The position numbers and the translations under genes are program-made. From the NCBI GenBank assembly GCA_963921825.1, contig OY997589.1, positions 3,100,001 to 3,164,000 on the forward strand: a stretch of DNA of 64,000 nucleotides, in the 5' to 3' direction. How positions within the stretch are numbered: the first letter of the stretch is position 1; each line of letters begins with the position of its first letter. Shown piece after piece: positions 22,965-34,674 of this stretch. The DNA is from Erodium maritimum. Lineage: Eukaryota; Streptophyta; Magnoliopsida; Geraniales; Geraniaceae. The notes under the pieces are model-generated. The model did no database searches. It saw only the letters and a list, made by a program, of their open reading frames with translations, and was not told the origin of the DNA.

Positions 22965-25961
22965 TCACCAGTAGCCGTTGGCGCCTCCCAGGGCATCCGG
23001 GTCGTTGGCTGAGTCCTTCGAGCTATCCGATTTCCAGAAACCACTATCGGAAAGGGAATCTTTTGAGTCTTCGAAGTCGTCGAATCTGCCTCCTCTAGAT
23101 ATGCCTGAACCAGACCGGCGAGAACCAAACTCATCGCCATATCCGCCTCTACCAGATCCATATCCACCTCTTTGACCGGAAGAGGGACTGCTAGATCGAC
23201 CATAACCACCGGATGACCGACCATAGCCACCGGAGCTAGAACCTGAGCGATCAAATCTAGAACCTCCTTGACTGCTGGAACGGCCGGTTCTTTCGCCATA
23301 CCCACCGCCCACTCGACCGGTTCTTTCGCCATATCCACCGCCCATTCGACCGGATCTGGATTCACCGTACCCACCACCCATTCGTCCCGGAGATGGAACC
23401 GGAGAGCGACCATAATCACCGGAGCTGGAACCACCAGACCGACTGTAACCGCCGGAGCTGGAGCCACTAGATCGGCTGTAACCGCCGGAACTGGGCCGGC
23501 CAAACCTGGAACCTCCTTGACCTCCGTATCCACGATCACCGTAACCTCCACTTGAACTTTGGCGACTACCATCGCTCATAGCATCAAGCAAATCACTGTC
23601 ACCCTGGATTTTGGGAAGCTGTTCATAGAAAATTGATGAGAATCACAATTGCAGAGGTGGTGAATTGGGAAAAAGAGAGTAAGTACAGTACCTCAGTGAA
23701 CCTGCATCCAATTTCCCGCTCGATAAGTTTCACATCCCTAACTTGTCTGTTTGTGTACATAAGAATAGCCGATCCTTTCTTCCCAGCACGCCCTGTTCGA
23801 CCAGATCGGTGAACAAATATCTCCGATGTGTTTGGGAGCTCATAGTGTACTATCTAAACAGTTTCAAGAACAGAAGTCAAGAGACAAGAATAGAAAGCTT
23901 AAACCCAAATCACTGTACTCTAGAAAGAAAAGGATTTGAAGCTGACGGATATGACCTATTCAAATCTCAATCATGTTCATCCAAATTTTTACCTCATGAT
24001 TTTCACACTACAAATAACCATTTCAACTTTTGTTTTCCTTATTCACATGTCAGGTATGCAAAAGATGTTAAGTTGTATATATGAAAACAATAACTAACCA
24101 GATCAACATTAGGGATGTCAAGACCACGGGAGGCAACATCAGTGGCAATTAAAACATCAAATCGCCCATCTCGGAACCCTGCAAGTGCTCTTTCCCTCTG
24201 AGCTTGGGAGATATCCCCATGCAAAGCCTTACACCGATACTTTGCTGACATAGCGTATGCTAGGTCGTTGGCATCCCGCTTTGTACGAGTGAAAACTATA
24301 CTCTTTCCTCCTTTTGCATATTGCTTGAAGACATACAAGGTAATGGAAATATAAGAAACAAAGATTCAGAGTAATAATGAATTGTTCAGAAAAAATGGTA
24401 CATGATTACATGAATATGAGTAAGGAACAGGAAAGAGAGCTTTGGGTTATTACTGTAATCAAGGGTCCGAGAATCGATGCTTTCCCCATGCCACTAGTTG
24501 CAACTGAATACAGGGAAATTCCTTCAGCTAATTTCTGATCAGAATCTCCAACCTGCAATGCACATTTAAGAACACTGACATGATTAGAACCCGTAAACTC
24601 AGTCAGCAGCAAGATTTAAATTTACGAAACAGATATTCATACTCACAAGATCAATGGTTACTGGATTTTTTAGATACTTCCTTGTAAGGCTACGAATGAA
24701 AGGTGGCATTGTAGCTGAGAACATCATGCTTTGACGTTGCTTTGGCAACTGCCTCAAGATTTCTTCAACAGCTTCCTCAAATCCCACAGCAAGCATTTGA
24801 TCAGCTTCATCAAGCACAACGAACTGGACTTGAGACAAATTCAGAGCACCTCTCTCAGCCAGATCAGTTATGCGACCAGGGGTGCCCACAACAACATCTA
24901 CACCATTCCTCAACATCCTCAATTGGTTGCTGATGGGCGCGCCCCCATAGCAACAAACTGTGGCTAGCCTCGGTGCAGTCAATCTAAACTCCTTCTCAAC
25001 TTGACAAGCAAGTTCTCTTGTAGGAGCCATCACCAAAGCCAAAGGGTTCCTCCCCCGACTGAAACCGAACAAAGACATGACAATCGAATTCAATCAACAA
25101 TCACAAACTAATTATAACAGAAAGGTGAGATGACAAACCCGTTCTTGGCATTGTGCTGAATGATCTTATCCAAGATTGGAAGCCCAAAAGCAAGAGTCTT
25201 CCCGGTTCCGGTTTTAGCTCTACCTATCATGTCCCGGCCTTGCATCGCAGGTTCCAACACAGCTTTCTGGGTAGTGAAAACAAATTACTTCCATAACCAT
25301 CGTGAATTTACGAACAACTACATATAATCTCAGGAAAAGCAATACCATCCACTCAATTACAACTAGGATTGAACCATACCAAAGAATTAAGTAAAATTAA
25401 TGTTCACCTAATTTTCTGAGCAGCCAAACATAGCCCAGAAAATAACAAGTAACATCAAACTAGAAGAAAAGAAAATCATTTATATTACCATAGTAGTAAT
25501 TACAGCTCAAACGTAAGTTACATAACACAGAAATTTTCTCAAATTCAAGTGAATTTCATTTTCTCAGGAACCAAACAGGCTACAAAAAATCAAGCTATTA
25601 CCTGTATGGGGAAGAGATGGTGAATACCCCTCCTAGCAAGAGCAGCGACCATACCTCCATCAATTCCAAGCTTAGAGATATCAAGCTCCTCATCCTCCAC
25701 GGCGACCGGAGAATCCGCCACCGCATACCCAACCCGGCACGCGAACGGCTCAGATTTCGCGAGCAGAGGTCTGACCAAACCGCCGGAGACGGGAACGATA
25801 GATAACCCCGAAGGCTTCCTCAGGACGGTGTTGAAGAGGTTGGTGTCGCTTCTCCGGCCGATAGAGACCAACGGACACGGCGAGGAAGGGGCCAAGCGGA
25901 CGGAGCGGGTGAGCTGGAGGAGCGGTTCCTTGCCGGCCAGAGAGTTGAGGGAAACGGCCAT
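22965..25961 (-). CDS. RH53-like: DEAD-box RNA helicase, mitochondrial PMH1/PMH2-like, copy A (679 aa)
   Basis: ATP-dependent RNA helicase of the PMH (RH9/RH53) type, which in Arabidopsis assists group II intron splicing in mitochondria. Coding exons on minus: 25961-25602, 25266-25139, 25058-24647, 24552-24454, 24323-24099, 23853-23692, 23618-22965. They sum to 680 codons with consistent phases. Motif I 'AKTGTGKT' (about 137-144), Ia 'APTRELA' (174-180), II 'DEAD' (246-249), III 'SAT' (277-279) and VI 'HRSGRTGR' are intact. The N-terminus is Arg/Ser-rich with few acidic residues, fitting a mitochondrial presequence. The C-terminus is a long Gly/Ser/Arg/Tyr-rich tail with '[10 protein letters not shown]' repeats, as in RNA-binding PMH proteins. 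I chose ATG 25961; the longer upstream frame lacks ATG. Exon 5 uses an AAG acceptor instead of CAG. It is a tandem duplicate of the gene at 27196-32219. Confidence 0.92.
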
Positions 25962-26021
25962 TTCGAGTCGCCGGAGAGGAGCGGCGGTTGGGGGTTTGAG
26001 TGGTGGCGCGCCGTTCACCAC

Positions 26022-27195
26022 CGGTTCGAGAGGATTAGCAACAGAGAAGCGCCGAGAAGAAGAGAGGGAGGCTCTGGAGAGTGAAGCGAGAGAGATAAGC
26101 CTCTCGCCTCCGCTACTTGTAGGGATGTTGTGGGCCCCACTGAGTCATGACTCGGTGTGTGAGCAAGGTTTTGCTTCACATATCATTTTTGTCCATTGAG
26201 TTAGATATTTTTAATAGCAAGTGATTAAAAATTGAATATGTTTGTAAATATCAGCTTAGAAATTGGACTGGACCGGAAAACTAACAGAACCGACATATGC
26301 AGAAGACTGGAAAACCGACGGAACCAAAAGACCGGGAACCGACAGAATCAGCATCGGTGAGAAAACGACATAAGCGAAAAATCAATAGAACCGACATCAG
26401 AGAAAAACCGACATAAGCAGAAGGCTGGAAAACCGACATAACCGACATCAGCAACACTGATTCCATGACTTCCAATGGATTTAGGTCTAAGAGGTGGTGA
26501 AAGTCAACTGAATTTTGTTTCGAGTACGGTTATGTGGTAGCTGGTAACCGGTAAAACCAACTCAACTTCCGATGTTACACATGGCTTGTTTTGATGCACT
26601 CATTTTCACAGATGAACGACATCCGACTTCCCTTCGTGTCATTTGTTGATCAAAAGAGATCGACGGTCCAGATGATAACGACAAACTTGCGATACCAAAT
26701 GAATTAGGGTTAATTATCTTTAGCACTCCTTATGTATTGGTAACGCTCCTTTAGTACCTTGATGTATAGGTAATGGACAAAATTTTGGTCAAGTTTACGT
26801 CATTTTGATGATCAGTGACTAATTTATAAGGGGAATTAAATGTTCTGTTATCTATACATAAGAGGTATTAAATGATATGTGCCTAATTTATATTAAATGT
26901 GTGTTACCAAAACGTAAAGACTGTTATTAAACGTTATAAAACTTTGAGGTGCTAAAGATATATTACCAATTCAAAAGGGTACAAAAGATAATTATCATTG
27001 AATTAAGCATTGCTTTTGCCAAGAGGAGAGCCAATGAAAAAAAAAATGCTCTCTATTATATTATACAAGATATGAATTATTATCAATCTTACACAGATAT
27101 ATGAGGACACAAGTCATAGAACAGAGCAAAAACTTTTGAAATAAGCTCAACCACTAAGTGTTTCATGAAATGATGGCAAAGTTTCAGCCATGTTT
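26022..27195. other. Spacer between the two helicase genes
   Basis: This contains the promoter side of copy A and the 3' side of copy B. Bases 26272-26456 are a degenerate repeat of 'AAACCGACATAAGCAGAA'-type units of varied spacing. A MITE occupies 26707-26996. Nothing else is recognisable. Confidence 0.6.
26707..26996. mobile_element. Foldback MITE with 9-bp duplication (290 bp)
   Basis: Left end GGGTTAATTATCTTTAGCAC and right end, reversed, GATAATTATCTTTTGTACCC, flanked by AATGAATTA (26698-26706) and ATTGAATTA (26997-27005), a 9-bp duplication with one mismatch. It is partly palindromic through its length. A second copy lies at about 31215-31520. It is likely a Mutator-type MITE. Confidence 0.72.
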
Positions 27196-30100
27196 TCACC
27201 TGCCAAAAGACCCTTTTCTCCCAAAGTCCCCAAAACTACCTCTTGAACTCTTTGAGTCAAAGTTCCCAAACCCACCATATTTGCCTTCCGAAAGGCGTGA
27301 ACGAAGACCACTGAATGGGCTATCAGAACGTCCAGGCCGAGCTGCACCTCCAGGCCGGTAATTCCCTGGCCCAAATGAGCTGAATCTACTGCTTTCATTG
27401 ACATCAAGCATGTCCTCGCTTTGGACCTCCATCCGAGGAAGCTGCAAGATAATCACATAGCATATGCTATCTTCAGTTTCAAGAAAATGTTGTATAGAAT
27501 TATAAAAGGATAATTGCAACAAAGTACCCCGGGGTATTATATTTTGCAACTTGTAGTCCTCTTCTTTGACGATTGCAAAAAAAAATATCAAGAACTTGCC
27601 TTTTGTCATAATTTGTATAAAATGCCTATTTTACTCTTACAATTTAGATTTAAAAAATATTGATAACAAACAGGAACAAATCCAAATTTCATATCTTTTA
27701 ATTTTTCCCTCTTTGTACCATACGAGTACAAAATTTAAGAATCATGAAAATTTGGGCTTTTTGTTCTTTAATCATTATTTTCTAAATTTAACTTCCAAGG
27801 GTAAAATCATCATGTTGAAACAAATTTATAGTGTGTAACAGAAAGACAAGTTCAGGGCACCTTTTTGTAATCATCACAGAATAGGGCTACAAGTTGCAAA
27901 AAGAGAATACCCACCGATACCATTTTACAATTATTCCAGGGTATGAATTTTCAGTTTTCAGGTAAATCGTCTAAATAACTAAACAAGATAATCACATATA
28001 TTAAGAAATTTTAGAGGTGTGTTTGTATAGAAAAAGAAAAAAAAAGATTAGTTGTGGACCTGTGGGAGCTGCAAGATAATCACATTGTGTGTAGGGATAA
28101 TTGCAAAAAAGTACTATGAGGTACTCATTTTTTGCAACTTGTAGCCCTCTTCTTTGATAGGGCACTTTTGTTTGCAAATTGTATAAAAATGAAGATTTTA
28201 CCCTTTTAGTTTACATTTTAAAAAATAACAAAAAAAATTATATCCCTTAATTTTTTTCGTTTTTGTACCATACAAAGAGTAAGACATTTAAGAGATATGA
28301 ATATTTGAATTTTTATTGCTCTTTACTTATTATTTTTAAAATTTTAAATTTCCAAGGGTAAAATCATCTTTTTAAAACAAATTTATACAAAGTATAACAA
28401 AAAGGCAAGTTCCAGGTACTTTTTTGCAATTATGAAAGAAGAGGGCTACAAGTTGCAAAAAATGAATACCTTGTGGTACTTTTTTGCAATTATCCCTTAC
28501 ATGTATTATGAAATTTAGAGGTGTATTTGGATAGAAAAAAAAAGAGAGGATAAGTTTGAACCTGTGTGAATCTGCCTCCTATTTCACGCTCAATAAGCTT
28601 AACGTCCTTTGCTTGCTTGTCTGAGTAAATAAGAATTGCAGATCCTTTTTTCCCAGCACGACCCGTTCGCCCAGACCGGTGAACAAAAATCTCCGAGCTG
28701 TTTGGGAGCTCATAGTGTACAACCTGAGCCAATAGGAGAAGTCAGAACAAAAGAGTTCTAAGATAAAACAAAATAACAATTCTTACAATAATAACTAAGT
28801 CAGCATTTACAGAGTGAAAGTATTGCCAATGAGTTTCAGATGGCTGATATATGCATTATACTTTGAACAAAGAAACACAATCAGATTACAATTCTTCACC
28901 TTCAAAATTTTAGGTGGTTAGAAACTGAAGGTGTTTGGTGAGCCAGAGAAACACTTCTACCAGGCATAATTGAGGAAAGATCAAAACTTTTTGGGGGTGT
29001 AATTGCAAAAAAGTACCCTGAGGTATTCACTTTGTAGCCATCTTCTTTGATAATTGCAAAATAATTCCCTGAGGTATTCACATTGTAGCCCTCTTCTTTG
29101 ATAATTGCAAAAAAGTGCCCTGAACTTGTCTTTTTGTTGCACTTTGTATAAATTTGTTTCAAAATGACGATTTTACACTTGGAAATTTAAATTTAAAAAT
29201 GATGATTAAAAAACATAAAATCCAAATTTTCCTATCCCTTTATTAAGGGATGTGAAATGTTGGATTTTTTTTACTTGTGATTTAAAAAAAATTAATGTCC
29301 AAAGGTAAAATCGCAACAAAAAGACAAATTCAGGCTACTTTTGCAATTATCAAAGAGTAAGGCTACAAGTTGCAAATAATGAATAGCTAAAAATACATTT
29401 CTGCAATTATCCCTTTTTTATATTTTGTTAAATTTGTCAAAAAGAACAGTTCTGACTTGCTACATCTAAATATTTTTTCAAAGAATTTTTAAGGATTGAG
29501 AATGAAATGACCAGATCAACGTTAGGGATGTCGAGGCCACGAGAAGCAACATCAGTAGCAATCAATATGTTGAAATGCCCTGATCGAAACCCAGCAAGTG
29601 TTACTTCTCTCTGTCTCTGTGAGATATCTCCGTGCAAAGCCTCGCATTTGTGTTTTTTGGCCATAGCAAATGCAAGACGGTCAGCATCACGCTTTGTCTG
29701 AGTGAAAACGATGCACTTCCCTCCTTTTCCATGTTCCTAACAAAACATAAAAAGATACAGGGAACGACATTAACCGTCAAATTCTTCTCACATTCCCAAG
29801 ATAAGATATGCATGAAAATAACATAACTAAAGGTAGCAGATTGAAAGAGTTTGGTTTCGTACTGTGATCAAGGGTCCGAGGATAGATGCTTTCTGGTAGC
29901 TGTCTGATGCAATTGAAAAGAGGGAAATTCCTTCAGCCAACTTCTGGGAGTCCTCTCCCACCTGCAGTACATAACAGTTCTCAGAAACTTCAAACAATAA
30001 ATGAATCCAGTTAGAAGGAAGGACCTTTCTCCTCCAACTACATTAAACTTACAAAAGTACCCTTCATTTTTTTCAATTTCTTAAAATTATATGACAGCTA

Positions 30101-32219
30101 CAATAGATTTTCATAAATCGTTGTAGGTTTTAGTTTTTTGTCATTCATTACCAAAATAGAGTGAGGTGAGAAAAATTAAAAGTTCAGTGCAGCCGGGTGA
30201 GAAAATTTAAAAATGTGACAAGTTTAGTGTACTTTTGTGAAACGCTATAAAACACTATCTTATTCAGTAACCAGAAAAATCGAATTCAATCAAATAGCAA
30301 GTTGCTACATATAACAGATTTTCTGATTCAGGGCCAATTAGCTATGTGTTGAAGTAAATAACAAATAAGACAACCCCGACACCATGAACCGTTATCAGAG
30401 CAATGGATATGCTGCTTTGGTTAGTCGCGTGCATACTCAACTGACAATTTGGGTAAATATGACAAAGCGTAGTAACGGGAAATGCATACTCACAAGATCA
30501 ATGGTCAACGGATCTCTAAGGTACTTTCTGGTGAGTTTCTTTATAGGCGGCGGCATTGTTGCGGAGAACATCAAGCTCTGGCGCTTCTGTGGCAATTGCT
30601 GCAAGATCGTTTCCACAGCTTCCTCAAAGCCAACAGCGAGCATCTGGTCAGCTTCGTCAAGAACAACAAATTGAACCTGTGATAAATTCAATGCACCTCT
30701 CTTGAGCAAATCGATAATCCGACCAGGGGTGCCAACAACTACATCAACGCCGTAATTGAGACTCCTCATCTGGCTGTTGATGGGTGTGCCTCCATAACAG
30801 CAGATGGTTTCTAAACTCGGTGCGGTGAGCCTAAACTCTTTTTCAACTTGACTAGCAAGCTCTCTGGTCGGTGCCATCACCAAGGCCAAAGGGTTTCTCC
30901 CACGCCTGGTGTAGATAAAATGTTACATAACTTCCCTTTTTAGGAACAAACCATATTGATCCACAAGAGCGGTGAGAGTGACAAACCCGTTTTTGGCGTT
31001 GAATTTAATGATTTTATCCAATATAGGAATCCCAAAAGCAAGGGTCTTGCCAGTTCCAGTTTTCGCCCTACCAATCATGTCACGCCCTTCCATGGCTGGC
31101 TCCAACACAGCTCTCTGTTCATGCAGCATAAATCAAAGGTGTAACTTCATTAACACACCATGAAGGTCAATGTGCATCAATAACACATTCTCACCTTTCA
31201 CTACCATAAAAATAGGGTTCATTACCTTTTGTACCCCTTTTGAATTGGTAACATACCTTTAGTACCCCAAAGTTTTATAATGCTCAATAAGAGTCCTTAC
31301 ATTTTGGTAACACACATTTAGTACCCCTTATGAATTGATCACACATCATTTAATACCCCTTATGTATTGATATCAGGACAATTACATGCCTTATGAATTG
31401 GTCACATGTCATCAAAATGGTGTAAACTTGACCAAAATCTTATCCAGTGTGTTACCAATACATAAGGGGTATTAAAGGTGTGTTACCAATACAGAATGGG
31501 TACTAAAGGTAATTAAAATCGGGTTTTTGGCCAACAAAGGGTGGGTTTTTTAAATGATAGTGTGTTATTGATACCTATTTAAATGATGTTTCTCCTTAAT
31601 CAAAATTTTGTATGACTATTACTGATCTCATACAGAAAATTTATCTTAAAACTCCCATCACATTGATTAACAGATAGTAAAAAAAAACTAGCTTCTACTT
31701 GCCATTTTCTCAATCAATTGGGATAGGCTCCATGTTATTCAAATCATCTTATTTCCCAATCAATTGGTATAAATTATAAACACTCCACATCATGTTATTC
31801 AATTCATTTTCTAAGTAACCAAACAGAAGACCAATCAGAAATGGCAAAATTACCTGGATTGGAAAGAGCTTGTGGATGTCCCTACTTGCCAAAGCAGAAA
31901 CCATACTCTTGTCGATCCCAAGACCAGCAATATCGAGTCCGTCTTCATCCTCGGAGGGGTCGGCTTCGGCGACGGCGGCGTATCCAGCGTGAGACGCCGA
32001 CGAGGCCCTGAAATCAAACGGCCCCGATTTCGCGTGGAAGGATCTGGCGCCACAAATGGAATCTCCGTTTCTGGGAACGGCACAGACGTCGGAGGAAGAC
32101 GCTACCGGAGATGGGTGGTGGAGGAACGTCTCGACGGCGTTGAATACGGCCACGGAGCTCCGCCTTAACACGGTTGCGGAGGAGAAAGAATGAGACTTTC
32201 TCAGTACAGTGCTCAACAT
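27196..32219 (-). CDS. RH53: DEAD-box RNA helicase, mitochondrial PMH1/PMH2-like, copy B (545 aa)
   Basis: Coding exons on minus: 32219-31854, 31114-30987, 30905-30494, 29961-29863, 29736-29512, 28723-28562, 27441-27196; total 546 codons. Internal exons 2-6 have exactly the same lengths (128, 412, 99, 225, 162) and phases as copy A, which proves duplication of one gene. Motif I 'AKTGTGKT' (about 139-146), Ia 'APTRELA', II 'DEAD' (248-251), III 'SAT' and VI 'HRSGRTGR' are present. The N-terminus ('[20 protein letters not shown]') looks like a mitochondrial presequence and is closer to Arabidopsis PMH than that of copy A. The C-terminal Gly/Arg/Ser/Phe tail is much shorter than in copy A. Introns are larger because of inserted MITEs (intron 1: 31215-31520; intron 5: 28994-29413; intron 6: 27508-27938 and 28094-28496). 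In Arabidopsis the two PMH genes are also close neighbours. Confidence 0.92.
27508..27938. mobile_element. GGGATAATTGC MITE, copy 1 (helicase B intron 6)
   Basis: A palindromic copy of the window's most abundant MITE: both halves contain the 'aattgcaa', 'tagtcctcttctttg' and 'aagacaagttcagg' blocks in inverted order. Ends are degenerate (GGATAATTGC / GGAATAATTG) and no clear target duplication is left. Confidence 0.75.
28094..28496. mobile_element. GGGATAATTGC MITE, copy 2 (helicase B intron 6)
   Basis: Intact ends GGGATAATTGCAAAAAAGTA at left and the reverse complement at right, about 403 bp, palindromic. The 9-bp flanks TTGTGTGTA and TTACATGTA match at six positions, a weak duplication. 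It is inserted about 155 bp from copy 1 in the same intron. Confidence 0.82.
28994..29413. mobile_element. GGGATAATTGC MITE, copy 3 (helicase B intron 5)
   Basis: Palindromic copy with an extra internal repeat of the 'ataattgcaaaa' and 'tgtagccctcttctttga' block at its left side (29020-29110). Right end ATTATCCC at 29413. The left terminus is diverged. Confidence 0.75.
31215..31520. mobile_element. MITE related to 26707-26996 (helicase B intron 1)
   Basis: Left end GGGTTCATTACCTTTTGTAC, right part 'gggtactaaaggtaatt', with internal 'ttagtaccccttatgaattg' blocks in both orientations. The same family as the MITE in the spacer between the two helicase genes; flanks too diverged to call the target duplication. 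Confidence 0.65.
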
Positions 32220-32549
32220 TTTTGCTGGGATCAGTGAGTTGAGCTGAACTGAAAGTGGGTTTCGGGTTCCTTTGAGAGAAGCCCTGAGATGGCGATTTGG
32301 AGGAGAAGGGTTTTAGAGCAGAAGGGGACAAATGAAGTCTTCGAGATTTAGGGTTTAAGGAGAAGGGGACGAGGGCTTTTTCGTCATTACATTTTGTTTC
32401 ACTGCCAAGAAACCTATGCCTTATTTTTTTGAGATAATGTTTGATTTATTTCAAATTTAATCGTTCTAGTCACGCGCATCTCAATGGATGTCACGTGGCA
32501 CACGAAGCTTAGAACTAAGCCAGTCGAATTGAATCTAAATTTATCGATG

Positions 32550-34440
32550 TCTTATTTAGAACACCCACAATGGACTGTTGCGACGTACCTCGATGAGGGG
32601 ATAAGATTTAGAGTATTGACCTCGGGCAGGCAGATATGTTCTGGGCAGAGGAACGAACGACCCAACCGAGGAGTCCAATGTCGTTGATGTAGGCGGTGCG
32701 TGACGTGGATGGCTCTGGGAATGGTGCAGTGGCAAGCGGTGAGGACGAGGACCAAGAATCAGATGCCTGAAGGAAGACGGTCCCAATTGGAGTGTCCTCA
32801 AGTCCGAGCACTAGAGGTGGCCCGTTGGGCGAGAGGTCGTGATAATGGTTGTTGGTTTGGGTGGTTCATGGCAACGACGTTAGGGTCTGGCCATGCACGG
32901 GGTTATTAGTGTTGAGGATCTCGGGCGGGTCAAAACTAAGTGCAAGGTGGGGGACCTCTAGGGAGTCGGGCAGGATGCAGGGAGAAGCGTACGGGTCCAT
33001 ATGGTGGTCGGTCGTTAGGAGTGGTTGAGATGGGCTCTCGTCTAGGGAACCTAACAATATGGGAGGTGGTTGTCCCGCCCACGAAACTCTGTGATCGGGG
33101 TCTCAACTTTGCTTACGTGTGGCGGCACGGGTGCTAACCACTAGGACGTTCTATTGGCAGTCCCTAGCGGAGTGACTGGCGGAACTCTGGCATATGCCGG
33201 AGGTGGTGGCCATACCGCTCGAGGGAGTCGTGGTTGGCTTCTTCTTTAGAACAACGAAAGAAATAGCCCGAGTCTTGGTTGGGGAATAGTGTACTTTTCG
33301 ACGCTCACTTGTCTTATTTGGGAACATACGTCCGCACATGAGACTCTATGACATTTAGTTCACACACTTCTTTATCTAGGTTAAAGTCACCAACCTCCCG
33401 TTAAAGGCTTGGAGTAGGGTGTCGACTTCCGGCTAGAGGGGAGCACTAGGCACTTGTCTCGTAATGGACGACGATGCGGATGGGATGGGCTGGGGAACTT
33501 TATGAGGATTCAGGTTTCTACTGGACATGTTGTTTGCTCTTCAGAGTCAGCTGTGGTTCCAACTTTTGAAATCGGAGGTACATAATCTTCTCCACCTTTC
33601 ATAAGAGTATTTTCTGAACCACTACTTTGGTAATAACTACTTCTTGCATATGGTCCGTTGCTTCTCTGGCGGGACCAAGGGTACACGATCTCTTCCTAAG
33701 GGCTCCGATAGATACCCGAGTTACATGTTATGCGACTCATCATGTTCGTGTGGTCCCGGAGATGAACATGTCTTACTCGATGAGTGGTTCCCATACCAAG
33801 TCCTCGAGGTTTGCATCGATGACCCTTAACTCGGGAGACTAGAAGGGTAAAGGGAAGATGGTGGGCGGGGTGACAAGGCCTTCCAAGAAAATTAGGACTT
33901 TTCTCGTTAGGAGCGTGCAACCATCTTTGGATCGTCGACCACGTGTTTCGCGTCATGGGGCCTCATCCAAAACGGGTAAGTGGCGACCCATTGCGAGGAA
34001 GAGGCCCCGATATTTCTGGCATTGCTTAAAGGACATTCGCATACCTTCTCGCAATGACGGAGGGAGGAGAGACTAGCAAGCCTTCCCAGACTGGATACGA
34101 GCTCTATACCGGGTAGGATGCGGTCGGGGGTATGTAGGTACTACCGCCCACTAGATGTTTGGGGGTAGTGGTTCCACTAAGTACCGGTATGATACTTCTT
34201 TACTATCTGGAAGTCAACACTCTCACATTTTTGGAGCCCTACGATGTCAATCAAGGGAGGACGACGCACACAAGATCTTCGAATGAGTATTTAACCAGCA
34301 TCAACACCATTCTTTCGTAAAAGGGTCCGCTCTTTCCAAGCTCACCGTTTGGAGTAGCTGTACCGGTTGTCTCAACATCGGTCATGACCGCTATCATAGT
34401 ACCCCTTTCCAACATCCACCCGGTGCATTTCGGCACATAA
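32550..34440 (+). pseudogene. Strongly decayed LINE ORF1-like remnant
   Basis: Translated on plus around 33140-33420, the sequence shows a degraded DUF4283 pattern: 'PLEGVVVGFFFRTTKEIARV', then a stop, then a 'SLVLFGNIRPHM'-like stretch. This parallels the intact domain of LINE 2 ('PLEGGLVAFFFRSAKEKERV', 'SLVLFTDLRAHM'). Many stops and frameshifts break it, and I could not find a poly-A tail or target duplication. The borders given are where GC-rich decayed sequence meets AT-rich DNA. It is clearly older than LINE 1 and LINE 2. Confidence 0.55.
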
Positions 34441-34674
34441 GTATTTTTTTTTCTCTTGTCGTCCCACGATATTCTAATGTCTCAGTTTATTTCTTTACTA
34501 TTATCTTTGGTTTTATTACTCTTTGGTTACCCTGCTTTGAGGGATTAAATACTCGAACTTAAATATAACAAATTCAAATCATTTACCTATATAATCAAAT
34601 TCGAATAGCTTGGCAAACACTCAATTACTCTAAAGCCCTAGATCAGACTCAATTCTCCTCTTCGCATCAAGTTC

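Noticed and set aside
25962-26021. A longer start for helicase copy A
   Set aside because: The frame is open but begins with GTG; the first ATG in frame is at 25961 and gives a good targeting peptide.
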